Shown in pieces: positions 24,478-36,351 of a DNA stretch of 64,000 bases. The stretch spans positions 9,114,501-9,178,500 of the forward strand of contig OU015569.1 in the NCBI GenBank assembly GCA_907165135.1. Direction: 5' to 3'. Origin of the DNA: Oikopleura dioica. Lineage: Eukaryota; Chordata; Appendicularia; Copelata; Oikopleuridae. The notes beneath the pieces were generated by a model, which did not search any database, was not told the origin of the DNA, and saw nothing but the letters and a program-made list of their open reading frames with translations. How positions within the stretch are numbered: position 1 is the stretch's first letter; every line of letters begins with the position of its first letter. Made by a program: the position numbers and the translations under genes.

Positions 24478-26287
24478 ATGTTCTTCCTCACTGCTTGGAG
24501 GTATTTTGCTCTGTATCCATAGAACGCATCAATTACTCCTTTTTGAGGTGCTTCTTGACAGGTTAAATGGAAAGGATATCTTCTGCTCCAGAAATCAAAT
24601 CCAAATAAAGAAAGCTAGGAACAAACTCTACCATCTCTCGTTAAAAGACCAACGCTTGTTGATTTCAAATGTCGCCAATGTACAGAAGCTAACAGATGAT
24701 GAGGTCAAGGTAAGCGAGTTGAGTCCGCGGAAAAGATCATATTATTAGTAGTACTTCGCCCCAGCAACCTTTGATATGGTCGTCATGAAGTACTTTGTCC
24801 ACAAAATGGATGGTCCAGGAATGGACGTCCATAAGTTTGTTCTATTTGAGTGTCTCTCTTATTTGGGGACTGCTATTCTCGGAAAAGTAAGTTTCAAAAT
24901 GATTTCTTCGCAGTTAATGACGGCTTTTAGGAAAAATTATCATTTGAAAATATGAAGCCTTCCTTTCCCCGGAGAAGCCTTGATGATGTCGCTAACTATA
25001 TGAAAGTTAGTAAGTCGATTGGCTTGAGAGACGACCTCGTTGAGAGCATGGTGGACGGCTTTAATCACTGTGTCCTCGATGATGATGTCTTCACACTTGA
25101 AAATCACGATGAGTTGGATTTCTTTCGCTCTTGGCTAATATGCGCTCGCTTTCCGAAGTTCTTCTCGTGCATGCCACATTTGAAAGTGACTTCATTCATC
25201 CAGCGCCGATTCGTTAAGCAGGTGCTTCCAGTCGCCAGAAAGTTCGCCATGCGGATGTGCAAAAGAAACCGAAAATTCAAAGCTGAACTTAGCGACTGTT
25301 TCCGTACTTTGGAACTGTCAATCGACAATAAAAACGCGCCCATGTGGCAGAACAAGCGCGGCGTTCGCGAGCTCCGAAATCGAGTTAGAGTTCCGCGCAC
25401 CGAGAAACTCATCAAATCTACCTCAAATAACGTCTTACGGATCGAAAAAGAGCTCTTGCAAGAGATTTGCGACGAGGTGTCTGATGGGCAGAATCGACAA
25501 CTCTCTCAAACAGACTTGCTGTTTCAGTCGCGCGATGCAGTTGCTATGACCGAGCTCAAGAATGGAAATCTAGCTCTGCACGTGGTTTCCTGCAACCCAA
25601 AGCGATATGATAAGCTGCAGATGCGGTACCTGCTGGAAGCCTTTCAAATCTTTCAACTGTCGTTGACGAACATGCCCGCCAAGTACATGGCTCGTTTAGT
25701 CTTTGATCCGCGACATCGTTGTTTGTGTCTCGTCAAAACTACCACGAATTCTGTCTGTGGCGCCATCTGCTTCCGTCCGTTCAAAGATCAGAACTTCTCA
25801 GAAATCGTCTTTTGCGCTGTTTCTAGCGACGAGCAAGTCAAGGGTTATGGAACATTTCTGATGAATCATTTAAAAGATCACCACATTTCGAAGCGTATCT
25901 TTAACCTGCTTACTTATGCCGACGAAAATGCTGTTGGATATTTCAGAAAACAGGGCTTTACCAGCGCAATTAGCATGGATAAAGTAAGTTTACTTTAGCG
26001 AAATAGCTTCTTCTATTCTTAAGGGCGCTTATACTGATTTCATCAAATCGTATGACGGCGCTACTCTTATGCAGTGCAGCCTGGACACTCGAATCAACTA
26101 CTCCCATCTCAGGTAAAGCGCACTCTTCCCGCTCGCGCCAGACCTTTGATTTAGCACTATTCTGAAGTTCCAGACGGACGTAATCGATCAGCTCAAGAAG
26201 AAACAGTCCCATCCTGCTATATTTAATGGTCTTACTGCCCCCGTCAGAGTCTCCTCGGATATTCCAGGAGTCAACTCGAAATCCTAA
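24478..26287 (+). CDS. KAT2: KAT2 (GCN5/PCAF) histone acetyltransferase lacking a bromodomain
   Basis: The catalytic subunit of SAGA/ATAC-type complexes. Exons 24478-24500, 24562-24709, 24752-24886, 24931-25983, 26024-26112 and 26155-26287 give 526 residues. The N-terminal half matches the PCAF homology domain (DMVVMKYFVHKMD, KFVLFECLSYLG). The GNAT domain is well conserved: ARLVFDPRHR, FSEIVFCAVSSDEQVKGYGT with the catalytic Glu, NHLKDHHI, LLTYADENAVGYFRKQGF and YDGATLMQC. The protein stops at SSDIPGVNSKS, where relatives continue into a linker and a bromodomain. No bromodomain exon is visible before the next gene, which lies on the opposite strand. Acetyltransferase activity is expected; acetyl-lysine reading must be absent or supplied by a partner. 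Confidence 0.92.
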
Positions 26288-26466
26288 CACAAGCGTGTTT
26301 TTTTTCATTTTTATTCAGCTTTTACCTGCTATTATCTTTTTCTTCTTATATTTTATTTTTATATTTTAAATCTAACCATTGTGAAACATTTTCTCGCTAC
26401 AAATAACGTATTTCCACGTTTATTACAAAAATTTGAATATTGAAGTATTTTTGTGAATGTATTAAT

Positions 26467-27305
26467 TTATTCATCATCGGGATCATCACGGATAATTGGC
26501 GTCCCGTCAATTTTTTTGAGGCTGAATAACAATTTGAAAATTCAAATAAAATTCAAACGCAGCTTCTACCTTTGTACTTTTTCCGAAGCCATGTCGATCC
26601 AGTTGCCTTCTTGTGTGTGTTTTTCTTCCAGTGGATTTCCATTGAAAACGAGTTCTTCTAACTTCTTTAGATCGGCCAGCTTATTAAACTCTCCCCAGTC
26701 CTGAATATTTCTTTACTCGGGATTGCCTTCGCCCTAACACCCTACCTTCACATTATTGTTTGCCATGACAAGTACTTTCAGCTCTTTGAGAACGTGAATG
26801 CCCTTCATCTTTTCGATGTTGTTGTGAGAAATCCAGAGTTGTTCTTAACGAACTCTTCATTCAAATTACCCCAAAACTTGTTAGGTTTCAGCAACCCCCG
26901 CGAAAATTTGAGCAACTTACCTTGAAAACTGTCAGAGCTAAATCAGAACCCCTAGTACTTGTATTCTTTCCTTTAATTCTCACCTAATGTCTGGCCTATT
27001 GAATCGAGTCCGTTCAAATTCTTGATATTATTTCGCGCGAGACAGAGGATTTTCAGATTGGTTAATCCATTCAAATTCGCAAATTTTTCAATTGTATTCG
27101 AAGAAAGCGACAGCTTCACGCATGCTTTGAGATTTGTTAGACTCGCATCCATTTTTTCGATTGGTGGCATTTGTGCGGATAGGATGATTTCTTCACTTTC
27201 ACTCGCCTAAACGCTTTAAAATAATTCATTTATTCAGCATACCTTTTTCTCATTTTCCTTTTCCCAAGAAGCTAGAGCGTCTTTAATAGACGTTCCTTTG
27301 CTCAT
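26467..27305 (-). CDS. DNAL1: axonemal dynein light chain 1
   Basis: A leucine-rich-repeat light chain that binds the outer-arm dynein heavy-chain motor in cilia and flagella. Five exons (27305-27243, 27206-26984, 26843-26746, 26700-26570, 26521-26467) give 189 residues, the usual family length. The start is [17 protein letters not shown]. LRRs follow ([43 protein letters not shown]). It ends KIDGTPII followed by an acidic tail. Its start codon is 146 bp from that of PIGW on the other strand. Confidence 0.96.
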
Positions 27306-27451
27306 TTTCGATTATCTGTAAAATTTATTCGCCAAGCAAAAAAATACGGAGAGCGAGCCTCGAGCGTTGCTGGGCACACATAACAACGCGCGGGACTACT
27401 CATTGTAGCCACTTTCCGAATTAAACAAAATGAAAACGATTTTTTAAGATA
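27306..27451. promoter_or_regulatory. shared divergent promoter DNAL1/PIGW
   Basis: Only 146 bp separate two divergent start codons, so both 5' UTRs and promoters must lie here. No TATA box is evident. Confidence 0.6.
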
Positions 27452-28972
27452 ATGACGATGGGATGGGTCGCAGTGGCTCTAAACTATGTCGAAATCGTAT
27501 GGGTCATCGCATCCGTCGCTCTTGTGCAGATTTTATATGCCGCCACTGCAAGGACTTTCGCTACTCTCCCTAAATTCGTAAGCAAAGGAGAATCTTCTTA
27601 CATTTGTTTATCTCATCATCTAGGCCCATGAATTTGTTACTCTCGTTTTGCCATTGCTTTTTGCTATGACTTCGTTATCCGGATCCAGTTCTATTTTATT
27701 CTATGCTTCAATCGCCATTATTTCAGTTCTTCTCTATAAGATTCTTCCATCGCCTTCTGGTAAACAATCACCATCAGTATTCTTTTATAAAGGAGAAACT
27801 AGGTCAATCGACAGATGCGAACATCGTCACCACATTCCGAGTGTATATCCTTCTTTTCACAATCGTGGCGATTCTTGCCGTTGACTTCAACATTTTCCCT
27901 CGCCACTACATGAAAACGCACAAGTTCGGCGCCTCGGTTATGGACATTGGTGTTGGCGCTTTTGTGGCGGCGAATGCGTTTGCTTCCTCGGATGCAAAGT
28001 ACAAGAATCTCTTTCTATCTCTCCCGAAGCTCTTAAAGAAAGTATTTCCACTGCTTGTAGTTGGCTTTATCCGCTGGGCATCAACTGCAGCAACGGGCTA
28101 TCACGTGGATCCAACTGAGTACGGAATTCATTGGAATTTCTTCATGTCTTTGGCGATTGTCCATACTGCAAGTATCGTCCTTATCAGGAGCTTTCCGCGC
28201 ATACGCCCGGGTCTCCTTGCTTTCATCATTATCGGTAAATTTTAACCATTTAATCTGCCCAGTAAAAAGGAGTTAAGTTTCATACGAAGTTATTCTCCGG
28301 AAGTTTGATCTTTATGCCCTTGTCTTCGGCCCTGACCGCAGTACATTCTTCCTCAAAAACAAGGAAGGCATTTTAGGATCAATTGGTCTCACAGCGCTCT
28401 ACTTGCTCTATGTCGAGCTTGGTCGGAGTCTTTTACCGCGGATCAAGATGAATGAACGCATTCTACTTCAAATCACGGGACTGGCAGTGCTATTCTGGTC
28501 GCTCGTTTTCTTGCTGCATATGTTTGAGATCGAGCCTTCGAGACGACTTTCAAACCTCGGCTATGTAGTTTGGATAGCAGCGATGGCGATGTCGTTCCTC
28601 TTTTTCTGCACCGTCGGCGATATTGCTCGAGTCAGAATGCGACTGAGACAGCCAAAGCTTATCAACGACTTTAATCGCACAATGCTTCCAGGTAACGGAT
28701 AAGAAAGCCCAGCAACTAATGTGCATTTCCAAGTGTCTAAAATGTAATGAACCTTGCCTGAGGAATTCTTTTAAGTGTTTCTACTTGCGAACATTTTCAC
28801 CGGAATGGTCAACTTTTCCATGAACACGCGGCAACAGACTTCCTTTACCGCACACGTGGTGCTCATCGTTTATCTTCTGTTCGTTTCCGCCGTGGCCTGG
28901 GGGATCTGTCGCAACGAAAAAGTAAGGTCCCTTCTTACCGGACACACACTCACCAAGCCCAAAAGCCAATAA
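27452..28972 (+). CDS. PIGW: GPI inositol acyltransferase PIG-W
   Basis: An ER membrane enzyme that acylates the inositol of GlcN-PI in GPI-anchor synthesis (yeast Gwt1 family). Exons 27452-27577, 27624-27759, 27803-28234, 28290-28691 and 28776-28972 give 430 residues with many transmembrane helices. Family marks include VAILAVDFNIFPRHY, KTHKFGASVMDIGVGAFV, a YHVDPTEYGIHWNFF loop with conserved Asp/His, and GMVNFSMNT. The length is slightly short compared with vertebrate relatives (about 500). All introns are GT-AG. Confidence 0.93.
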
Positions 28973-30149
28973 TGTGTATCTTTTGTATGTATCGAGAAGA
29001 AAATAAATTTCAACGTCTTCGTTGTAGATTCTACGCTTTGTTCGCAGCCTCTTCGGATCGCCGCATTCATCCGCAAAAGCAGCCGACTCAGCCCTCCCCG
29101 CATTGCCCCTTCAGTTCCAAAAGCAATAGCGTCAGATTCAGCAAACACCGATTACTCTCAAGTCAGCCTCGATCACTTCAAAGTCTTAGTATCCAACTTT
29201 TCAATATTCCAGCGCCTTATATATCTTTCTGTACATTAAATCTTAGCTTCTATATTTCCTTATGCCTTCAGCTCTTCAGTTCCACAATAAATCTTCAGTT
29301 TTGAACACAGTTGAGAGGAAAACAGGTAAAAACAACTTGTTTTTATTCGACTATCAATTTTCTCATTTCAATCGAAGGATCATCGAAGTAGCAGGCGTCC
29401 GCATTGTAGTAGTTCTGAGAAATACTAGCTTTCTCAAAAGATTTCCAGTTACTTTTTGAAGTTCCGTTTTTGTTGTTCAAGAATCCTGAATATAGATGGC
29501 AGGACGCTGAGTGAAATTATTTTTGTGAAATGTTACTCATTGAGTAAGAGCAAATGCGTGCTCAGTTGCAAGTAGCAGCCTGAAATTAGGTGATCGTGGC
29601 CACTTGTCGGATTCTCTTTATTTCCAGGCATTGAAGATATACGGGATAATGTGATTAGATATAAGCATTTCATTGGGATATGTCTTGCTACAGTAAATGA
29701 GCCGTCTTCCATTTGGTGTCACTAGAGAGTTTAGCATGATCCAGCTTAGCAAGATATTATGTCCATGCGCTCGCTCCATAACCGAAGAATCCGTCCTCTC
29801 AAAATCGAACAAATGCTTGGAAACGAGTTAATAAACAGAGCAATTCAATCTTTTTAAGAGAAAATACTTCCGCAAGGAAAATAAACTAAGTCTATTCTTA
29901 TAATAAAGACTTACATATTGATCGTTAAAGAGTGTACAGAATACACTTCCAGAATTATCTATCTCGTGACTTCTGAAGTAACTAATTTATTGAAATAGTA
30001 TTAAACTTAATGCCGTTCAAATTTTATCGAATGAATCTTGTTTCTTCTAAAATTAACTCAAAAGAAAGAGAACTTACCGAGAAACTAAGGTTTGCAAGAA
30101 AAAATCAATACCGCTAATACTTCTAAGTTATGTACTCTCTTACACGAAG
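28973..30149. other. intergenic; poly(A) signal near 29003
   Basis: AATAAA just after PIGW is a likely polyadenylation signal. The remaining 1.1 kb is AT-rich with no supported exon, though upstream exons of the next gene may lie in its last 100-200 bp. Confidence 0.4.
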
Positions 30150-30965
30150 CAGCACATCCCATCATCTAAGAATGAAAAAACGGAAGATGATATCGATGAC
30201 TTGGAAACGGAAGAAGATATTCAAACTCTGACGGCTTTTCAAAAGTCTGTTGGCTACGTAACACACAGATGCTCGATCGTTGGAATGATCCCCGCTGTTA
30301 ATTCCGAAAGATACTTGACAATCGGCAAAAGCGCCCAACGAAGACCACCGCCACTTATAAAAAGATCCGATGTAGAGGTATCCCTGGTCATTATGATATT
30401 GATAAGGAGACGAGTTTTAAGGCGATGGGCGAAAGACTCGATATGATCCTAAGCGCGACCGCAAGCGCAAGATCATCTACGTGTAGCACAATGAGTTTCA
30501 TGTCAAATGCCAGCCGTAGAAAACGCTCGAATTTTTCATGGTGAGTGTAACTTTCAAACTTCAGTTCTTTCAATAATAATTGTTCATTTATGATAGTAAT
30601 CGGTATTTTTGAGGACATCGCACGAACAGAATGTACGAAAATTTATCGAAGACGAGATGCTTTCCGCGAACTCGCTAACGAATATGTCCGGTTAGTCTGA
30701 AATTAATATGGCTTTATTTCTTTTGTTTTTAGTTAGCAATAATCAATCACGAAAATATTCAAGAAGAAGGCGACGAAGACTGAAGGAAATTTATAGAAGC
30801 ATGAAAAAATACTTTAGTTGCAGGCGGAAAGATAGCTCTTCAAGCTCTGAGAACATTTCACCACTTCCTATCCAAGTCCAAGGAAACGCTGGTATCAACC
30901 TTGCTGATCTACGAAACCGCCGACAATCATACTCTACAATGCAGATGAATAATTCCCTCAACTGA
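30150..30965 (+). CDS. Ser/Arg-rich protein, unknown; 5' end undetermined
   Basis: Exons at about 30150-30377, 30407-30540, 30614-30690 and 30733-30965 join in phase. The protein has an acidic start (EDDIDDLETEEDIQ), a Ser-rich middle (SATASARSSTCSTMS), a basic cluster (SRRRRRRLKEIYRS) and a Ser-rich tail ending MNNSLN. The first intron would be only 29 nt. No start codon is fixed: the frame stays open upstream of 30150 with a hydrophobic stretch, so this could be the cytoplasmic tail of a membrane protein. No family is recognised. Confidence 0.5.
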
Positions 30966-31211
30966 TAGTTTAAAAAAATTGATCAAATTTTCAAATCGTT
31001 CTCTTTCTTGATTTCACAAAATCAGTCATAATTTATTACAATGGTATTCTTACAAAAATAATTTGCTTATATTGACTAATAGATTGACTATTATATAATT
31101 AGAATAGCGATCATCTTTCTTTACAATAGACATTTATTATAGCAACTTGCCTCGGGGAACGGCAGAAATCAGCATTTTACTCTCGGATTTTTTAGCAGGC
31201 AAAGGAGCATC

Positions 31212-34200
31212 ATGGTAAGAGTCAGTCGACTTCTTTGGGCTAGCTGCGCTCTCGGTGATAATACTTTTATTTTTCCAAAAGGTGAGAAAATTTCCGCTTA
31301 CAAAGAATCATCTGGAAAAATTACGAAGGTAAGAAGATAATACTAGTAGAGAATACAAGATCCATAGCTCTGGACAAAAAGACTCAACGTCGAAGTTAGC
31401 TCAGGCGGGCGGATCATCAAGAACAGCTTAAAAATCGGGACAGAAGATGATGAGCTTATTTCTATCGATATTGTGACCGGTAATACCGATTGGAAATTAA
31501 AAGTGGACGGATACATCATGTTTCCCCCTACTCTCTTCAAAGGGAATATATTTCTGGCCGCTGGAGAGACCGTCTATTCTTTGAATAACAACGGAGAGGT
31601 GATTTGGCGAAATAACCTTGGAGGTCGCGTTAGTTCCCCACTGAAGATAGATGCTAATAGAAGCAGAATTCTGGCGACTGTATACAATGAAGCGACTGTT
31701 GATACTCAGCATCATGACTTGGTCTGCCTGAATGCGATCACAGGAGAAACTTTTCAAAGAAGAATGTCCAAGAAAAATTTCAGATCTTCAGTTATGATTG
31801 GAAAGAGCAATTTCTACGTTCTCACAACTGACGACTTGAGGAAATTCGGAAGAGAACAGCTAAAAGCTACGGCACCAGCAACCTCAAGAGTTCCAAGAGT
31901 GTCTGAAAAAGTATTTGGGGAAATTGATATTGAACAAGGGAAGATTATTTATCAATCTGATGGAGGAGGAGTCGTCTATGATGTTAATAATCGAACGATC
32001 ATTAAAGAATTCCCATTTCATATAAATTCCGATGTTGTCATTTGTCCCCAAATGGCGGTGTCGTATTTTGGAATCGAGGAAGATGGCGTGGGAAAAATTT
32101 GTGCAATGGACACGATAACGCTGGATGTCCAATGGAAATCAAATCTACCAGCAAATCTCTCAAGCTTTCCAGTGTTAAATCCAAACGGAGAATTGATACT
32201 AAGGTATGATGGCAGTTTTCTTTCTTCTGGAGAAAAATAGGCGTAAAATTGGCAATTGCTTAGTTTGTGTTTGGTACAAAAATAAAGAAACGTATTCTAG
32301 AGCATGATTCAGCCAATTGACCCCCCATTGATAAAGCCAGGTCGCCCAAGGTATTTTTCGGGCCCGCGGGCAGTTCCAGGGCCGGGTAGAATTGTATTTG
32401 GGAAAATTGTTCAAAGCTAGATTAACGAAAGCAGTAATGAAAGTTTTAAACTCGATAGTCGCTCTTGGGTTGTGCGAGATTCCTCAGTTTGACAACAGAG
32501 AAGTTGAGCTCGATAAGTTCGAGATTCTGCTCGCCTCCGACGATGATAAGAAGTTGTACGCCATCGATGGACAAAAAGGAGAAAAAATCTGGGAGAAAGA
32601 AATCGAAGACAACCCGACTCACTGGCCGTTTATTTCGCTAAACTACAGAGTTTACTTCTCAGACGATAGCCGAAATGTTAGGGCGTTCAACCTCCAAACT
32701 GGCCGAGAATTATGGGAAATGCAAATGGATGACATGGTTGCGCCTGCAATCCATTTGAGCAAAGGCGAAGATACTCTTTATGTGCCTTTGGTCAACGGGC
32801 AAATCGTAGCTCTGGACGTCACTCAAAAAGACATGGCTACTGTCAAGTGGACGTTTGAGGCTCCAGGGGAACTGGAGTCACCCATGATCGACGATCTCAA
32901 AAGCAGCATGATCTATTTTTGCGCTGGAATGGAGAACATCAACTACAAAGGCGACTTGGACGAGACCGATCCGGATAGTAGCGTTGTTTGCATGGGCGTG
33001 AACTACCAAGGCGAAGAAGTATGGAAAGTGGGTTTTGACGACGCTCTTTCCTCGCCGCCACAGTTTTACAAAGACAGAGTTCATTTTCTCGGCTTCCTGG
33101 ATGGACAAATCTTATCCGTCGATGCCAAGACAGGCCAGAATAAGACCCTGCGCGAACTACCAGATATCTCCGATGGATACCCAGCAGTAGATGTACATAA
33201 CGGGTTCATGTACGCCGGAGACGCCGATGGTGGAGTCTTCTCGGTCAATTTAGATGAATCAGAAGATGGTGCTAAATTTGGAGTAGGCCCGGGCTACGGA
33301 ATAATTGCTGCATGAAAAAATCAGCAATCAATTACTTGAATCTAAATTAATTTTATTATATTTAGTTTAAATTGATCTTCATAATGAATGCAGTTAAAAT
33401 TGTAAAAGTAACCTATTTAAAGAATGGGAAGATGCCTTGGAAAATGAGCAAGCTTTTTCTAGCATGCTTCACTGCGAAGGAGAAAACGATCAAATGGAGG
33501 CAATCAATTTCCTCGTTTATGCAAGTGAAACTCATCTTATCAAATACGACGTCAATCTGAGAGAACTGGCCTGGAAAATTCCCATTCCAGCCGCATCTTC
33601 AATGACATCGCCCATTATGGATGCCTGGTGGCGACTCTTGTTCAGGTTCAGAGATATTTCAAGAGCGAAAGCTATCAGTATATTCATTTAGTATTTGAGA
33701 ATAACGACAGTTTTATCATATGTGGTAAAAAGTAGACTTCAGCTAGTTGAAGTTGAAGTAAGGAAGTAAAAATAGTTGCCGTTGAGGTTTGAGATCGTCA
33801 TCAAGCACCGCACGTGCTTAGTGAATCTTCTTCACTCCGAAGGCATCGATGATTCTAGTGCAGACAGAATTCCGTCTTTCTAGAAATGTCGGCGATTGAA
33901 TTGCGGCGACGAGCTCCGAATTTTTTCGTTGAAATCTCGGACGCGGAAAGTTTTCTCGTTCGAGCTCTGAATTGAGAAAAAGTAAATTTGCACCGTAAAT
34001 TTGAAAGGTCTCTCACCTGTCACAAAGCTCAGCAGTAGAGTCAGTCTGCGAAAGCGCGGCAGAGACTTTCCACAGCATCTCGTTACGCTTTCCAAATTTC
34101 TTGAAGGCGTACTTTTTTGGTGTTTGACCACCTTGGTCAGCCTGATTTTCGTCGACCCCGTATCGTTGAAGAAACTCCAGCGCGCCAAAAATGTCTTCGA

Positions 34201-35957
34201 ACTCGTTGCATTCGGAAAAAGAGCAGAAAAGAAAGTGTAGGGCGTTAGCACTTCAAATGATTCTCATAAAATTCTTTATAAATAGGTCTTACTTGTTTTT
34301 GTTGGATGTGTTGGTGATTTTGGCACCGAATTCTTTGAGAATTGTCAATGCCAGGAGAGGATTGGCGCGCGTACAAGCCAGATGACTAGAATTTTCGATT
34401 ATAAGATATTTTAACGCCTAAATTTTAGACTCTAAAACTTATTACTATTTATATCTTACATTGGCAAGTTTCCGAAAGGATCGGCCATGTCAAGTCTTGC
34501 ATCGTGATCTCGTAAAAGCTTGATCGTTTCATGCAGTTTATTATCAGGATATAAGCGCATTACGAAATGAATAGCTGTCATCCCCAAGGGATCCTATTAA
34601 CGGGAATATTAACCAAAAGTAGAAGTCAAAGATTTACCTTAAAATTGACATCGGCATATGGCAAAACTTCGCGGACGAAATCCAAATCCTGGTCAACAAT
34701 CGCGCTGATAAATGCCTTCGAATATTCCGTTCTCTCTTCGCATTGTTTCATTAATCAAAGTTTTTGTGTTAATTCTCAACTGTATTTTGCGTGATCTGAA
34801 AGTAGATGACCTGGTCGAGACGCTTTTATACTGGCGACACCGCTCAGTGGTGAATAGGGTTGCTCACGATGCAGCAGAACCTGATAACAAACGAGCATAT
34901 TTTTTGTTTCTCACGTTGAAGCTTCAATTCAGCATAATGCTAGAACTTCTGGGAAAAAAATTATGCTCACATTTCGGTGAAATGAACGGTTGATTGATTC
35001 CGAAGAATCTTATAATTGTCTATTTTTTTCCATTTTACGTTGTTCAAAAAGTTTCATGATACTCACTTATGAAAGCAAACTTATAGTAATATAAGATGGC
35101 TAAAAAGGTACCTTGTGCTTTTAAATATTTACAGGGCTGCAAATAATGCTAAATCAACGTAGCGTAAACCCTAGCGAGTAGTCCCATGAATCTCACGTGG
35201 TGGGGCACTCTAGATCGCGTGGACCGTTACCGAATAAGCATTCTATTCACTAAAGACTTTCTTTGTTAAGCTTCCTAGCTCCAGACACTTAACACTAATA
35301 CAGTAATCTTTTTATTTACTGTCACATTCTGGATTGAGCTTACACAATGTCTAGAAATTTCTAGCGCGAGTTGATAAATGGGGCGCGCTATTTTCGAAGG
35401 AAAGAAGTGTTGAGATACACAGACGACTTAGCAGGGATCTGATAAATACTTTGCGATAAATTGACAGGCGTGAGCTATTGCGTTGCACGTAGTTGTCCAT
35501 CATCAAGCTTTTACGTAACACGATAATCATATCTTTTAGCACGGAAGCAGGACACGTGCTCGCCGTTAATTCCGACAATGGAGACATCCTTTGGCAAAGC
35601 AAAGTAGCCTCAGATAATCTCTATGGAATAGGTAACCATCAAGAGAATCTACGTTTTTTATACTTTTTTATAGTTGTGCACGAAGACAACATCGACCCTA
35701 GATGCGTTTCGAGCTCTCTACACATGATGGATGAAGAGGTAAAATTTTAAAAGTTCTTTTTTGATAAAGTTTTGTCTCAAAGGTCCTTCTTACAAGACTG
35801 ATGGATGGTTTCGACGATATTGAATCGCTCGATGACGACGAAGAAGATGAAGAGGTATCAGAGGAAGACGAGGAAGAAATTGGTAAGAATTTGGCACTTA
35901 TGTTTGCATCATCAAATATTTCTAGATGCCGACGATAATATTCACGAAGAACTTTAG
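31212..35957 (+). CDS. PQQ-type beta-propeller protein with acidic tail and HEEL C-terminus
   Basis: Nine exons (31212-31328, 31368-32203, 32341-32385, 32421-33280, 33423-33645, 35540-35631, 35674-35738, 35783-35882, 35926-35957) total exactly 789 residues. A modest hydrophobic N-terminus (RLLWASCALG) may be a signal peptide. PQQ-like blades follow: TVYSLNNNGEVIWRNNL, KKLYAIDGQKGEKIWEKEI, NVRAFNLQTGRELWEM, GHVLAVNSDNGDILWQSK. The C-terminus is very acidic (SLDDDEEDEEVSEEDEEE) and ends HEEL, a KDEL-type ER retrieval variant. No quinoprotein dehydrogenase active site is recognised, so it may be structural, binding or calcium-buffering in the ER lumen (inference). The intron 33281-33422 is GA-AG. 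The 1.9-kb intron 33646-35539 contains an antisense ankyrin gene. Confidence 0.75.
33855..34751 (-). CDS. ankyrin-repeat protein nested in an intron
   Basis: Five exons (34751-34638, 34593-34460, 34385-34293, 34250-34017, 33966-33855) encode 228 residues. Ankyrin-type repeats are visible: DPLGMTAIHFVMRLYPD, NLPIHLACTRANPLLAL, NNANALHFLFCSFSEC, NQADQGGQTPKKYAFKKFG. A basic tail with SARTRKL-like and KKFGARRRN segments follows. It is similar in size to small ankyrin adaptors of the I-kappa-B or CDK-inhibitor kind, but no specific family is assigned. The whole gene lies inside one intron of the opposite-strand propeller gene. Confidence 0.75.
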
Positions 35958-36351
35958 AGTTCAATGCCAAACTGCCCTTTACAGCCTTTCGTACCAATAA
36001 ATTTTTGCCAATATTATTCAAGAAAAAACAAACGAACGATCGTTAGGAGCTGTTAAAAAGTAGTGAAACATTCAAGTCTTCTGTTGGGGGAAATAATTTA
36101 CATGATAGGTGCCATCAATCAATGTGAGCAAGCTTGACTTGGATAAATAATCTACAGAACTTAATTAGGCTTGTTGGAATCGCGGTGATCACTTCGACCT
36201 TAGCGTGTCACTTTAGCCGTGAGATCTACGGTATTTCTGCGGCACCCATCTGCCAAGTCCCATTCTGATCACACGATTTATTTTTCAGAAATCAGCCACC
36301 GTAACTTATTTATTTACAGCGTTGCGTCACATTTTTCGACAGAAACAGAGT
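35958..36351. other. intergenic between convergent genes
   Basis: AATAAA occurs at about 35997-36002 for the plus-strand gene. Nothing else is recognised. Confidence 0.4.
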
